From assembly GCA_008828725.1 (NCBI GenBank), contig MEHQ01002823.1, forward strand, positions 140,803-204,802: 64,000 bases of DNA, given 5' to 3'. This stretch comes from Saccharina japonica (taxonomy: Eukaryota > Sar > Phaeophyceae > Laminariales > Laminariaceae). The notes under the pieces are model-generated. The model did not search any database. It was not told where the DNA came from and saw only the letters and a program-made list of their open reading frames with translations. A program made the position numbers and the translations under genes. This document shows positions 43,073 to 55,770 of this stretch, piece by piece. The stretch's first letter is position 1. Each line of letters begins with the position of its first letter.

Positions 43073-45955
43073 AGTTGCCCTATTATAAATGTATACGAGT
43101 ACCAGGTATACATTACCAGGTACCCTGGTATACAGCAGTAGGTGAAAACGATATACAAGAGATCTCACGTTTCTGCCAACCAGTTTCGCCCACTATCGAC
43201 CGTAAGGGGCCGACACCAATTCTGACCAAAGGAACGTTGGCATATAAGGGACCTCCAATCCCGAACGCAGCAGGGTCCCTCGAGGTACTACTCTGTGCTA
43301 CAAATACTAAGTTCTCATATATACCAGTAATATTACCTGTCGTCTCCGACCTGGTATACTTGTAAAGCACACGCACCAACGCTGGATGACAGCAAGTCAA
43401 ATTGATTTGGCTGGCTTGGGTTGGTTCATAGTTCACACTTGACACCTTTTATGATACCAACGCACAAAAGTTGACCACAGTTACAAATGTCCAACTGCGC
43501 CAGTTCGTACATATTAGTAGCGACAGCTTTGCTGGTATATACCAGGTATGATCGCGTCCCTATTTCACGAAATTAGTTCATTAACACCTGCTATATATAT
43601 ATACCTGGTAATATAACAGCAGTAGTATACGAATTGTGTCCCTCTTTGAAATTAAACAAATAAATTACAGCCCGTCCCCAACCCAAACCATTTTTGTGAA
43701 TATCTACGCAGTTTCTTCGCTTTCTTTGTATCATACCAGTATACATCTGTACGTATAATATCTGTCGTCAGCTTGTGTGCGTTGCTGCTCATATCGGGAC
43801 AATGGGTGCACGTGACTCGAGCGGCGGCTGTTCCGCCGAGTGTGCTCATGACCCCGGGGGAGGTATATTTCCAAAAAATAGATCGCCGGTCCTGATTTCA
43901 TTCTATTCGTAGCCTTCGGTCGGCGGTCGGTCGAAGATTCGGTCGACAGTCTATTCGGATATGGACGTTGAGATCCACATGCACGTTGATGTACGGTCAC
44001 TTAGCACGAGTACATACTGCTGTCGATGTGTAGATCAAAGGGCGATGTGCAGATGTGCAGTCACTTCGCACGAGTACTATACTGCTGTGTAGAGCAAAAA
44101 TCGAGGCTCATAACCTGAAAAGTTTATAGAGCCGAGGCCCTTGTCTCTGTCAACAGACTGATGCAGAGGTGGCACCGATCAAAGGGCGAGGCTCACAACC
44201 TGACAAGAAAAACGAGCTCCGACTACTACAGCAGCACCTGCAACTACGACGTAGTACAACAACAGTTACGACAACAGCACCGACTAGCTCGTGCCAAACT
44301 CGAGGTGTGAGCTTGCGTGCATGTTGGGAACAGTCAATACCACGACCCCGACAGCCGACAGCAGCAGCAGCATCATAATGGCAGAGATGGTGGCCGGTGA
44401 CAGTACTTGCCATTGGAGAGCCGGGGAGCCTTCACGGTCGGTCGTAGATTCGGTTCAGCTCCAGCCAGCTCTAATGGGGTCCATATTTTAGGCACCGCGT
44501 AAACTAGAAATGCACACTCGCTCGTCATTATGCAACTAACTGCAGCTGAATGTAGTCCACAGCAAAACTCCACACAGGTTATAGCTTGTAGCTTGCCGCG
44601 AGCCGCGACTGCTGTCTGCCCCTGTCTGACGAGGCGTGTAGCCTGAGATTTTTTGTTCATACATCTTGTTTGGTTGGTTTGTGATGTGTTCTTTCGTGCC
44701 CAGTACGTTAGCTTTCTGTTCAATACTCGCCATCGTAACGATCTCATTTTATGTTTCTTCTGTAATGCATACTTCTAATTGTTATTTATTTTTGTCCTCT
44801 GTTCCGTAGTTCGTGACCACGACCACGGAACTTGCACGTAAGGCAGTGCCAGGTATACCTTATTATAACGATCTCCGTTCATTTTGGGAAGGATACTTGT
44901 AGTACATTTTAGCTTTATTTTTCTCTGTGCCGTACCAGCAGTTCGCGGCCACGGAACCTGCATACCGTGTAATGTGACACTTGAAAACATTTCTACAGGC
45001 TCTAGTTTGTCTTGTCGCGGTTTGGGTTTGCCGATCGTTCGTTGCACGCGTTGTTGACGTGTCAACTCCCGATTTAGTGCCTGAGTGGTTTATCTTTTAT
45101 ACATTCGTAGAGCAATATATATTTCGAACAATTTTATCGGACTATATACTTACCTCCATACGGCGAGCCGGTTTAGCGGTAGTACTACTGTAGGACTGGG
45201 CCGGCGAAAGTACGCGCGCCTTCAGCCCCCTATAAACAAAAAACGTTAAAATACCTAGAAAAACCCTGCATTTTTGCTTCACAGCAGCCACATTTGGACT
45301 TTCAGCTTGAGTTTTGATCCTAGCGGGGATGTCTCTTGAACGTCCCCTTTTTTGCCGTATTAGGCGGAAGAACAAGCTTTCCTGGCCGTAATCCGACCAT
45401 ATTACAATAGCACTTGTTCGACACTACGTCGTACGTCGTACCTGGTTTGTATGCTGTACGTATATATAAGACGCATGTGCGCATGTGTGTTTTTGGTTGG
45501 TGTGTGTTGGATGTGTCGACCAATGACACATCCCGACACATCAGTACCTGGTTATTCTGTTATCATGTTATCATCAGTACTCCAGGTGCCGATATTCGGT
45601 ATCGACAATAGTGTTTGCGTAAAAATCTTTTTAGAAAAATTACCTTCCAGAAATTCCGCCGAGGTAAAAAACTTGCGGTATTTTTCTGAAAAAACGACAA
45701 GAAAATACTTTTCAGAAGTAACGATTTGGCAGGAATTTGAGGTACTCTTTGTGCTCTTTCTTCGTCGGCCTACAACGCACCGAGCATTGACCCAACGTTT
45801 CAGGCGCCATCCATGCCGAGCACTTTACTACAAACCCAACAAGCACTGCTTGTCAAATGCGGCTTGCGTTCGCGTGACACTACAACTTACGAGGCGCACT
45901 TGGGATATTCGGCTATCACCTGTGGGGCACGGAGGCCTAAAAGGGCAACCTGAGC
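43073..45955. other. Intergenic, no gene supported
   Basis: Dense in GTACCAGGTA-type words. Open frames near 44150-44750 overlap on both strands around a CAG/GTC-rich patch and carry no motif. Confidence 0.35.
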
Positions 45956-46398
45956 ATGACGCGCAGGTGCAACGTCAGAGATGTGCAGGTGAACCGGCGG
46001 TATGGTGCACTCTTCTCACGCAATCGGCTTAGGATTCACGGGTTGCTGCAAGTTGTGCTTAGCTTTGCGCAGCTTGCAGAGTCCGATAAGCAGGGAGAGG
46101 AGGCTCAACGGAGAGGGCGACATCATGCGGCTCTGGTAGCGGCTGTTGTGTGCAACATCTGGAAAGATCGGACAGGCCTGGGTCCATCTGTGCGAGCGCA
46201 GCTACTGCGTTTCTCGAATCTCACCGAAACCCGATCGTGGAACGACTTCCGGATGAGGCGAGAGGACCTGCCTTAACTCTTCCGTGCCCTGCAGATTCCG
46301 AAGACCATGAAGCTTAGGAACGGCTCAGCGTTTCCGGGGGAAACTGCGCTTCTCCTTCTCCTACGTCACTTGAGGGATGTGATGCTCTGGTTCTAACA
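45956..46398 (+). pseudogene. Harbinger-like transposase N-terminal fragment, broken
   Basis: The frame from 45956 includes VRAQLLRFSNLTETRSWNDF and then RMRREDLP before TAA at 46274-46276. The same frame resumes as LFRALQIPKTMKLRNGSAF and PGETALLLLLRHLRD to a stop near 46396. The F-R-x-R-x-E-D-L-P, LP...NGS and E-A/T-LLLLLRRL pattern resembles the helical region before the DDE_4 core of PIF/Harbinger transposases in stramenopile genomes (remembered pattern). No catalytic core follows, so it is a degraded 5' piece with one internal stop. Confidence 0.5.
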
Positions 46399-46517
46399 CC
46401 TGCTGTATTTGTGCACAACAGTATTATATAGTAGTAACCGTCCACAAGATATACTGACACAGCACGTGCTCGTACCCCACACCAGGTATACGTCTGTACC
46501 TGGCTTCATACGAAAAG

Positions 46518-46600
46518 TACCAATCTGGACGGAAATATAAGGTCCGTTTAAAGTTCATATGAATGCTTGTCATGTCCTTACATTCCCGTCCAGAGTGGCA
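46518..46600. mobile_element. 83-bp MITE, copy 2
   Basis: Ends TACCAATCTGGACGGAAATA and complement of TACATTCCCGTCCAGAGTGG. Same length and core (GTTCATATGAATG versus GTATTCATATTGATG) as copy 1. Confidence 0.75.
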
Positions 46601-48164
46601 CCAGGTGTTAGGTACCAGGTACTCGCAGTCCATACGAGTACTCGTATAATACGAGTGTACTCGTACATGTATCATAAGAGTATTTGTTTGTAGGATACCA
46701 GAGGGTGTCCTGCTCTCGTACTCGTACGAGTACAGTCTCGTACGAGTACGACTACACACTGCATCGGAAACGGGTACCGCACTCATCTGCCTAAGAAAGA
46801 CTGAGATAGAGGCCACTTGGGTGTGATGCCTGGTGTGGTGCTGTGCGTCGGTTGGTGCGGTGCTGCGCGGGGAGGACTTGTGTACTGGTGGTGTGTGACA
46901 TCATGCCGCAAATAACAAATTCGAAGTTAGAGCGCATCCCCAAATCGCGCCCCAAATCGCTTGCTGCGCTGCGCGCAACCAGCCTCCCGGTGACTGTTGC
47001 GCAAAACGGTTATTGCGACCCAAATGTTGCGCCCGCGCAACAGCGCAACACCTAATTAATGCCCTGCTCCCTGCTGGCCTGAGATGCAGGAAACTCCAAG
47101 GGCGAGAAGCTAAAAGTAGTCGGGGCGGGGGAATTGGCCGCGTTCTGGATAAGGTCTTATGTTTTTTATACTCCCGCAAAATCACACGTAAATACTTATA
47201 ATACCAGGCATGATATATAAAATGCAGGTACTGCTGTACCTGGTATGACTGTACTGACTGCTGTATGTACTCGCAAAAAAAAAGATACCAGGTACTCGTA
47301 GGTATAATACATATCCATACTCCATACCGGGACTTGTACATATGAAGTGCATGTCATATATACATAATCATGTACTGCTGTAAGATAGTTGTAGTATAGC
47401 TGTCGCTGCGAGCACGCGCAGCAGGATATTTGTTACTGTCGTCAACTTGTGTGCGTTGTTGTTGTTGTGGTCTTGTCAAAATCTGTTTCGTGTTCACCAG
47501 ATAGGCTCCACTTCTATGATATTCAGCCATCTTGAAAGGAGTTCCTAAAAAGAAGCAGCAGCAGCACAGCAGCGGTCACCCCAAGTCTTCGTGTGCAGCC
47601 ACGAACAGCTGGGCCCTCTTGGTGCTGTTGAGCGCTGGTGTTGTACTGCTGTTTGTTGTCTGTGTTGCTTCGGTGCATGTCGTAGGAAATCGGCTTCAGC
47701 CAGCTCGAACCGACTCCCTAACCCCCCCCCAAAACAACAGCAGCAACAGCATCGCAACAAAAGCAGCAGCAGCGGTCACCCCTAACCTTCTTGTGCAACG
47801 GCGTACAGTTGAACCCTCTTGGTATTGTTCAGCGTGGTGCTGTGCTGCTGTTTGTTGCCTGTGTTAGTTTGTTGTTTGTCAGCTGTGTTGGTTTCGTGGG
47901 CGTCGTGCCCCGCAGTCCCAGCACGCTTGTCTGAGGTTACGCCGCGTAAAAAAACAACTATTTAATAAAGAAAAAAAAAGGCTTCAGCCATCTCGGAAGG
48001 TGTCGCTCTTTTTTTGAGCCGTCAGAATTCGCATTCGCTCGTAAATAACAGAAGTCGTGGGAAAATGCATGGTACTTTCATAAATACCGGTATCTGCTAC
48101 TACTGCTGTACATGTACCGGCAAATGACTGGTATATGTTTTACTGCTTCAGGTCTTTGTCTTCG
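46601..48164. other. Intergenic; includes a tandem duplication 47550-47870
   Basis: A segment with AAGCAGCAGCAGC, CAGCGGTCACCCC and CTGCTGTTTGTTG appears twice, about 205 bp apart (47553 and 47760). GGCTTCAGCCATCT occurs at about 47979 and a shorter GATATTCAGCCATCT at 47519. A patch of ATTGCGACCC/TTGCGC words lies at 46940-47050. No coding signal. Confidence 0.45.
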
Positions 48165-48529
48165 TTCGCTTTATATCTCCATCACTTTTACCTTTACTTT
48201 CCAGCTCAACTCGTAACATACTAACATTAGAATATGAGGTTTTACCCCCAGCCGCCTTCTGGACAAGCCGTGGTCACACATGGTGTCCCTTCTCCCCCCC
48301 CCTGTATATACACACACGTGCCTTCGTTTTTATCGTGCTTGTGGTTCAATATTTCCACTGTTGGTCAACTTGCATCGTATTTTGCGAAGTCGCGCTTTCG
48401 CACTTTCGGCGGCGGATTTATGATAAGACAACAAAACGTCCTGCTCTGCATAAACACATCAGCCGAGATTCGAACCCCAGCATAACCGCCAGCAAGGATG
48501 ACAACAACAGACTACCGCCTACCGTTGAC

Positions 48530-48530
<1 letters not shown>
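48165..48530 (-). mobile_element. SINE copy S8, old and diverged
   Basis: The minus strand has a B box GGGGTTCGAATCTC near 48470. The body is recognisable in order: CGCGCTTTCGCACTTTC, CATCGTATTTTGC, GTGCCTTCGTTTTTATCG and a C-run. Confidence 0.5.

Positions 48531-48590
<60 letters not shown>
48530..48590. repeat. (CCATAGT)n microsatellite
   Basis: About 8.7 heptamer units directly beside the head of SINE S8, followed by an AT dinucleotide run (48607-48630). Confidence 0.95.
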
Positions 48591-48629
48591 CCATATATAC
48601 GTATACTCGTATATATATATATATATATA

Positions 48630-48775
48630 TTCTCCATCTCATTTATTATCTTTCCCCTTCTCTCTCTCCTTCCTTAACGAGTACATATAGTCGTAACTCA
48701 GATCCGAGGTCACACAGCACCCCCCCCCCCCCCTCCCCACTACGGTTCGCGCCTTGCTTTTTATTAGAGTGTTTG
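48630..48775 (-). mobile_element. SINE copy S9, 3' part only
   Basis: Complement of the tail: CTCCATCTCATTTATTATCT, AGTCGTAACTCAGATCCGAG, a C15 run and CCACTACGGTTCGCGCCTTG. Confidence 0.75.
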
Positions 48776-51700
48776 CGCACAAGTTCATTTTTTTTAGGGA
48801 AAATTAAAATTACGTCATCAAATTTTACCCTGGAGGTAGAAGTTGCGGTAATGAGGAAAAACGAAGTGAAAAGGCCTCAGAGAAGTAATGATCGTTACTT
48901 CTCTTGGTGCCTTTATACTTCTCCGTATGATTGGCTTACATATACCCCGAGAAAATTTCAAACCCCTTCGTCTACTGTAGCCGGCACATAGCCCACAGAC
49001 ACACAGCTATAATAGTACAGCAAAAGCAGCAGCGGGTATCGCGACTCCCGACAGTACATAAACAAGCCTGTCACTCGTACAAACAGATCGACCGCCTCCG
49101 AGAGCACGGAGGCTCGAAACGGGAGCTGGAGCATGGTGGTGTTGATGCGCGGCGGTGGAATGCGGCCAGCCTAGGCATGCTCTGCGCCGACGGCTTGCCT
49201 GTCGTAGAATATGCATGCTTCTCGTATGGCATGCATGCGCATGATCGAGCGCCGCCACAGCTCGGTCGTGGGTTATCTGAAAGCATTCAATCCCTCGCCG
49301 GACTGCTGGTGATCCGCCCGCCCGACTGTTGCTCAGCAGCAGTCCGGCGGCGTTAGGTTGCCGCGGCCATGTGCCGAAATTTTTAAGAGTGAGCGCCAGG
49401 CGGCGTTAGAGCGCAGCACTCCGGTGAGGCGGAGCCAGCCCGAAATGAACGATAAGCTGGAAACTGGAAACACGTGAAAACGGGAACAAGCTGCTCGCTG
49501 CTTGCTGTGCTTCTGCTATTGAGTTAGTTGCTGCTGCTATCAATACTAGCTTTTGCTTAAGGTGCGGCTGCCTGCCAATACCTAGTGACAGCAGCAGCCG
49601 CACTGCTGTTAGCTCTCTAGCGCTGTCACGGTCGCCACCGTTCCTACGGTGCTTGTTTGCTTGGTGTGACGATAGGTAGTGCTTGCTTGGTACGAGGTAT
49701 ATACTGTGAGAGGCATATATATGGTTATACTCAGCTCATGTCATATATCATGGGGGGGGGGGGGTTGGCCGCGCTCTTCGATACACCCCTGTCTGATACT
49801 CGTACGTACGGCATGAACGGTTTGTCAAGTCAGTTTTGGAGTACTGTAGCTTCTACGCAAACACTACAAAATGCGTGCTCGATGGGAGTTATACCGACTT
49901 GCTTGAGTCCAAAGACGATACTCAGACTATATACTATTTTTAATAGGTACGTATGATGAATACCAAAACTGCCTGTTTTCTGCCTATTTTACCAGGTGTA
50001 ACAAAAAACCAGTAAAATTTTGCGGCGAGCCAAACACCGTGTCCATCTGCCAAATACGATTACGAAGAGTTGCGACCCACACACAACACAAAGAGAAGGC
50101 AAGTGGCATAGAAAAACGAGTGCCCCCTTATTACGGCCACCCTCAAAGATGGCTTTGGGTGGCAGTTGGATCACAAACCACCGGGTCGCCTTGCGTTTCA
50201 ACCCACCAGAAAAAAAAATATCAAGTCGTAGTCCAGACTGGTCCAGAGCAAAGTTCTCGTAATATTATTACAGCAGTATGCATATGATAGGGATAACCTA
50301 TATCCAATATATATATAAGTATGCACTATACTTTTTATATTCGTACAGCTACTGCTGTAGTGCTGTAGTATGTGTATACGAGTAACGTAATCGTTGCTTT
50401 GAGGCTGTTTCCTACCGGTATGCGGTTCAGACTGTGAGCTTCAGATTTTGACCAGATCGCATTTTCAGCTGTCAAGTCCGCAAATCGAAACAGTCTTCCG
50501 ACGCGAAACAAACCAAATTATTTTTCGTGCAGAGGTTTTTGAGTAAATAAACACCGAGACCAACTGACTGTTGTTGTTGTTGTTGTTGTTCTTGTTGTTG
50601 TTGTTGTTGTTGTCTGGCGCCGCGAAGAGACGCGCTGCAATCGGCGTAGGACCCAAGCGTCCGAGCCCACGCCGACTGCCTCTGGTCTGGCGGCGAAGAG
50701 AAGTGCCGACTGCCCTCGAGTCAACCTGTCTTTGTATTTTGTATTTTGACGCAATGAAGCCCAGCACGCTGACTGACTGACTGCTTGCTGCTGTATAGTC
50801 TACATGTACATATCCACGGAGAGGCGCGCGCCGAGTGCGCTTCTCTTGGTTTCTAGGCCCGAGCCCGCACCAGCCGGCTGTAGTCTGGCCATGGAAAGAC
50901 GCGCCGACCGCCGACTGCGCGTAGGGCGCGAAGCAACGTCGCTGTGTCACCATCCAACCCATCGATCGTTCTGTTGCTGCTTTCGCTTGCGTGGATAACA
51001 TCTTGAATTTAGAGACCAAGCCATTTTTCTATTTGAAAATTTGATGGCCCAAGTAAGCGGATTTTGGCCATCGGATTCTCAAATCGAAAAAAATCCGGTC
51101 CAATTTCGCGCATTCGGACTGCATAAGCAGATGCTTTCATTTTTGGGATCGAAAAACAAAACAAAATACAAATCTGAAGCTCGAAATCGAACCGCATACG
51201 AAGGAAACATGGCTAAGCAGGCATACAAAGATACAAAGGGTACTTCAGTAATATTACTGCTGTTGTAGTATGATGTTACGTTCATGTTGTATGAGGGGTG
51301 AAGTTAGTTCCAAAACGTGTGCGGCCAAAGCAACAAAGAAAGGTCGAATTTGCTCCTCACTCTTCAGTCGCTTCCGTTCTTGCGTTATCACTTCTACAGC
51401 AGTACATACTGCAGCGACTCAATCAATCGTGTTTCGGGTATAGAGATAGACTTACGATACTCGTATACATACGTATATATGTAGATAAAAAAAAAGAAAG
51501 GAAGCTACGAGTACATACATATTATATGTACTCGTATATATGAGATCGAGAATTGAAAATCCCCTCAAAACTGATATTTGCAAGCGTAATAAGCTCGGTG
51601 TGATAAGTCGATCGCGCGTTCTGGGTGTGTAGGTTTTCAGAGTTGTCGAGCGTAAAAATTATTGCAGGTTTGAACGCATGTACTGCTACTATTAATACTA

Positions 51701-51854
51701 TTACTACGTATAATACATTCTGTCGTACCGCAATACTACAATAGACCTACGTACGCGTACGTACGTATTGTATTTTAATCTAAACATGTTCTTCTATACA
51801 ACACTCATCGCCAAAAATCTAGTCCGTGGTCACAGGACAGGCTCCAATAAATCT
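48776..51854. other. Intergenic, no gene firmly supported
   Basis: A GC-richer open frame at 48931-49356 (plus) encodes an ARRWNAASLGMLCADGLP stretch but has no domain or splice support. A TTG/CAA run lies at 50571-50613. Two related GC-rich passages (50620-50740 and 50815-50940) look like a diverged duplication. A G15 run is at 49751-49764. Confidence 0.35.
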
Positions 51855-51915
51855 GTGTGTGTTTTCTTCACATTAAACCGATTTTCTACCCGCGTCGACA
51901 AATAATCTGTACGCT
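51855..51915 (+). repeat. X-type terminal module, solo
   Basis: GTTTTCTTCACATTAAACCG then TTTCTACCCGCGTCGACA. Only the last 60 bp of an X-like element, fused to unrelated sequence. Confidence 0.6.
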
Positions 51916-52835
51916 GTGAAGAATGCCTCAGATACATTGTATATACGAGTATAGTATGAATGTATCTAATACTATAGACTTACTTACTAATATCTCGCCC
52001 AGGGATTGCTCATCCCTGGCCTCTCAGAGCTCCCACTTCGACACCGCCTCCTGTCATTACTTGCTCAGCGTTGCATTCTCTCTTTGTTCCCTATATACTT
52101 TAGTTCGCGAGAGGCGTCTTCCTCTTTCAGTTTTGGGTTCGTGCGTGTGCCCAGAGAGCACGGCAGCGCGGGCGAGCCCGGCGCCATCGCGGGTATGGGA
52201 GGGCGCTGGCCAGTAGAGGGGGGGACGGAAGGAGCGCGGTCGCCTTTTTCGTGGCTAGGCGTGTCGTGTCCATCGAGACACGAGGGAAGCATGAAGGCGC
52301 TTTATCTGCGTTGCTGCTGCAGCATGTCCGAAAATATAAGGTTCGTTTATGAATGTAAAATAACATTCAAGCAGTGCTTATTTATCGGAACAAATATGAT
52401 TTAAAGAGAAAGGCCGGCAGTTTGAACACCATCACGATGGAGCGGGCGAACGAGGGCCACGGTGAGCACCGGGCTTCACGCGAGGCGGGCCACGGGGCTC
52501 GCTGGGGCAGAGAGGCAGTAGAGCTCGACCCGGACCGAATCGATGGCGAGGTGATCATGGAGGGACGGGGAGCGTCAAGGCTGACAACACGCCAACGACG
52601 TCTCAATTTTTTTTTGTTTAGGGTGCGTATTAACGAAGGCAAGTTTCAAATCGAATCGATTTCAAATCGATTTTTTTTTATGAATCGAATCGATTTTTTT
52701 CCGATTTGAAGTGAAAATACGGCTTCGCGTCCTATCGTGTGAAATCACGTATGTATGTTCCGTATGTTCTCGAAATGTGAATGAGATCGGAATAACGCGA
52801 CATCCCACAGAACGCCCGGCTGACAAGTACCGAGG
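51916..52835. other. Intergenic; GC-rich island 52130-52600
   Basis: The frame from ATG 52437 (MERANEGHGEHRASREAGHG, about 57 codons before a poly-T tract) may be a real small exon, but I cannot connect it. AATCGATT words repeat at 52647-52700. Confidence 0.3.
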
Positions 52836-53202
52836 GGCAAAGATGTCGGTTGTCAGACTTTGAACTTTGAACCCCTTGACAGACAACAATTCACCAACAC
52901 CTTGACAGCCTCGACAACAAAAAGCAGGGGACATTAAAAAAAATCCCCGGTTTTCAAAAACGCCGTACAAAATCACTGAAAACTTCAATGTTTTATTTTT
53001 TTGTACACAACACTACACATGTACAACAACACTGCAGGTCAATCTGACTTGCTCTAGAAAAACGAGGGGTTTCCACGTGAGTTCTGGAGGAATTATTATA
53101 CCGGGGATAGGGGACATTTTGGCTTGACAACGCCAAAGGCCTTGACAGACAACCTTGACGCTTGACAAACTTGACACTTGACCGTCAACCGACATCTTTG
53201 CC
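52836..53202. mobile_element. TIR element, 367 bp
   Basis: Inverted ends GGCAAAGATGTCGGTTG (52836-52852 and complement at 53186-53202), with GAGG repeated directly outside (52832-52835 and 53203-53206). Subterminal TTGACAG words are numerous on both sides. No open frame. Confidence 0.75.
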
Positions 53203-53206
53203 GAGG

Positions 53207-53704
53207 GGAGAAGCTGAGAGCGACGGCGTGCATCGTCACGTGCACACCGGCTACAGCCTCTGTTTTATTTTTAAGGCCCAGGCTAGGAAGCTGTCACTCT
53301 CAGCTTCGCGTGGGTGGTCGGAGGAAGCCCTTAAACGCCATGTACCGGACAGCGACAGCGATGCAGCTATCGAAGTCTTGAGTTTTTCCTCCGTGTTATG
53401 GGTCGATCGCTTGGTTCTCGCCGGGCTTGGCCGATGGAGCTGGTGGAAAATTTGGGCTTGCGACCGACATGATTTTTTTTTAGGAACCATCGCCGGGCCA
53501 AGTTGTGCTATGGTATGTAACTTTGGGCGCGGCTATTGCTCCGGTCGCCACTCGTTGAGGTTAACGATTTATCGCCTCGTTGGTTGTTGTCGAGAACAGC
53601 CCAAACAGCGACGGATCGCCTCGGGGACGTTCACCCAGTGGGAACATGCCATGCATGTTGGATGAACGATTTGCAAAAAAAAAAACGTATTTTGGAACTT
53701 CTTT
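53207..53704. other. Flank of the 367-bp TIR element, doubtful open frame
   Basis: The plus frame within 53162-53665 contains ARKLSLSASRGWSEEALKRH and is moderately GC-rich, but it starts inside the TIR element and has no domain. I do not call it a gene. Confidence 0.25.
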
Positions 53705-54050
53705 TGATATCGATTTTTTTCTTTTTTTTTCTTGTTTCCATCCCATTTATTTTCTTCGCACTTCCGTCTCTCCCTCCCTAGTCGTAACTCAGATCCGGGG
53801 TCACAAAGTAGGCTCCTCTCCCTCCTCCCCCACTACGGTTCTTGCCTTGATTTTTATCGCGCAGAGGGTTCAGCCTTCCCAACGCTCGTCGACTTTCATC
53901 GAATTTTGCTAACTCACGCTCTCGCGCTTTCTGCTAGTCAAGATATTTTTCGCGAGAAAAAGTGCCTAAGAGCATGCACTCGGCGGGGCTCGAACTCGCT
54001 TTCTTGACGCTTACAGGCTTCGTGGTTACCTGCTAGCCCACCGGGGCGAT
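53705..54050 (-). mobile_element. SINE copy S10, full length, subfamily B
   Basis: Minus-strand head ATCGCCCCGGTGGGCTAGCA, internal box GAGTTCGAGCCCC, linker GCATGCTCTTAGGCACTTTT, then the usual body and a T-rich plus-strand tail (53716-53731). The head-body linker differs from S1, S4, S6 and S7. Confidence 0.85.
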
Positions 54051-54185
54051 TATGGCCCCCTGTACTACTGTAAAGTTAACTGGGTTATAACAGCAGCGCG
54101 CGTTTTGTGGGCGCGAACAGAAAAAAAAAAAAAAAAAATGATTATGAGTCGTTTGCAAACTTTATTTGTGTACGGGCCTTAGCCG

Positions 54186-54635
54186 GACATGATGGCTTTG
54201 GTTGGCTGTTCTTTTTCACTGTGTGCCCGCGGACTGTCATTCTGGCAGCACTTCAGACAGCAGCTGCGTGCTCCATCTTGTTCCACGCCTACCGTGTGTT
54301 TTTGTACAGACAGCACTTCAGACAGTAGTTACGCTGTAGTCGGCAAATTCATTGGTAAAGAGTGGGAGGGGGGGGGGGGGACGATGCTGCTGTAGTCGAA
54401 TGGAGATTGCGGGCGTGTAGTTCAGTTTTGGACACGCATAACATGCTGTAGGGATTTTAGGTGTACCTCTTCGGACTTGTGTATCCTTTCCCTGCTAAGT
54501 GTACGTGTTCTTTAGGATTCTCTGATGGCTCTAGCACTTTTGTGACCACGGGCCGTGATCTTGCTAGATCAGACTATAGGGATTAGCAACTGAAACGAGT
54601 TTGATGTGAAGACAACAACAACAACAACAACCCGA
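54186..54635 (+). mobile_element. W element copy 2, uninterrupted
   Basis: GACATGATGGCTTTGGTTGG to TTTGATGTGAAGACAACAAC. It carries AGTGGGAGG followed by a G-run and ACGATGCTGCTGTAGTCG, that is, the empty site of the Z insertion seen at 33.7 kb. Confidence 0.85.
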
Positions 54636-55770
54636 GCCTTGTACGAATGTTTTTTTTTTTTTTTTTTTTAATTGTTCATGATTTTTTATAATTTAAATAC
54701 GTCAGCTGTGAGCGTACGACCAATTGATTTCCATTTTTTCCGACTTTTTTGTTTTGCGCTCCTGCCGTTTTGTTTGAGTACGAGTACGAGTACGAGTACT
54801 CGCGTATGTACGTACGTACTTACGTACAAATGTGTACGTCTTTCTCAGTTTTGTTGATTTTCTGTTTTTCGTACTTCACAACTCGACGACCGTGCTGTGC
54901 CGTGCTTTCTCTTGCATACATACAAAGTACGACGAGTACCACCACCACCGTTGTTGTTGTACAGTACTACCACACCTACTCACGAAAAAGGCACAAATCA
55001 CACCCACCACAGCAGGCAGCGCAGCGCCGTGCTGTGAGCCATGTTGCTGTGCTTTCTCTTTCGAGCACACATCTTTGTTGTCCTGGAGCATTGAGCTAAA
55101 ATGTGCATCCCGAGCATGTTTTGCATGCATGTCAAGTCCGCCGTTTCTTCGCTGTGCACCATAAACCTCTTGCCATTTTCAAGTCGGTGCTTGCTTGTAC
55201 TATTAATACATCATGGGCCTCTTCTGCCCCTTTCCTTGCGCGAGCGTAGCGGGCGGCGTCAGCCGCCCGCGGAGCGGAGCCCTTGTACCCCATACAAAAC
55301 CCGTCGTACATATATATGTATTACTATTATTATGTTGTGTTTCACTTTCCACCGTTTGCCCTCTGAGCGATCTCGCGCGTCCTCTGTGTTATTTTTAGGT
55401 GATTGTTTTTCGCGTAGCACTCGCGGGTGCCCACTGTTTTTCTCTTTTTTCTTTTTTTTCTCTTTTTCTCTTTTTCCCGGCTGTGGCCCACCTTTTCATT
55501 TTCACACACTAAAACCTAATAGTATGTATTTCCCCAACCCGTACGACTAAGGAGTAGTGGTATTGTCCCGGTTGCCGCAGCAGCAGCAGCAGCAGCAGTA
55601 GAGCCGGGTTTTCCGTCTGGCGCTCACCTGAACTACACTCGTACTGCAATGGGCCACTACTACAACTGCACCTGACCTGTAGCACTTATCATATACCTGG
55701 TATTATCATATATCATCATCTAGTGCAACTAACGTTTCGGGGGGCAAGCTCTATTACGGAGGGGCATGAG
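54636..55770. other. Intergenic, no gene seen
   Basis: T21 run (54649-54669), GAGTACGAGTACGAGTACGA (54777), GC hairpin GGGCGGCGTCAGCCGCCC (55250-55267) and a (CAG)7 run (55580). Confidence 0.4.

Noticed and set aside
48530-48590. Possible CRISPR-like or regulatory direct repeats
   Set aside because: A pure heptamer microsatellite without spacers.
48931-49356. Plus-strand 141-residue frame
   Set aside because: Moderately GC-rich with no domain, no splice context and a start in AT-rich repeat sequence; kept only as a remark.
50465-51019. Minus-strand 184-residue frame with an Asn run
   Set aside because: The Asn run is a TTG/GTT microsatellite, and the two similar halves reflect a noncoding duplication.
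55250-55280. GC-rich hairpin GGGCGGCGTCAGCCGCCC as a bacterial-type terminator
   Set aside because: The context is eukaryotic intergenic DNA with no gene ending there.
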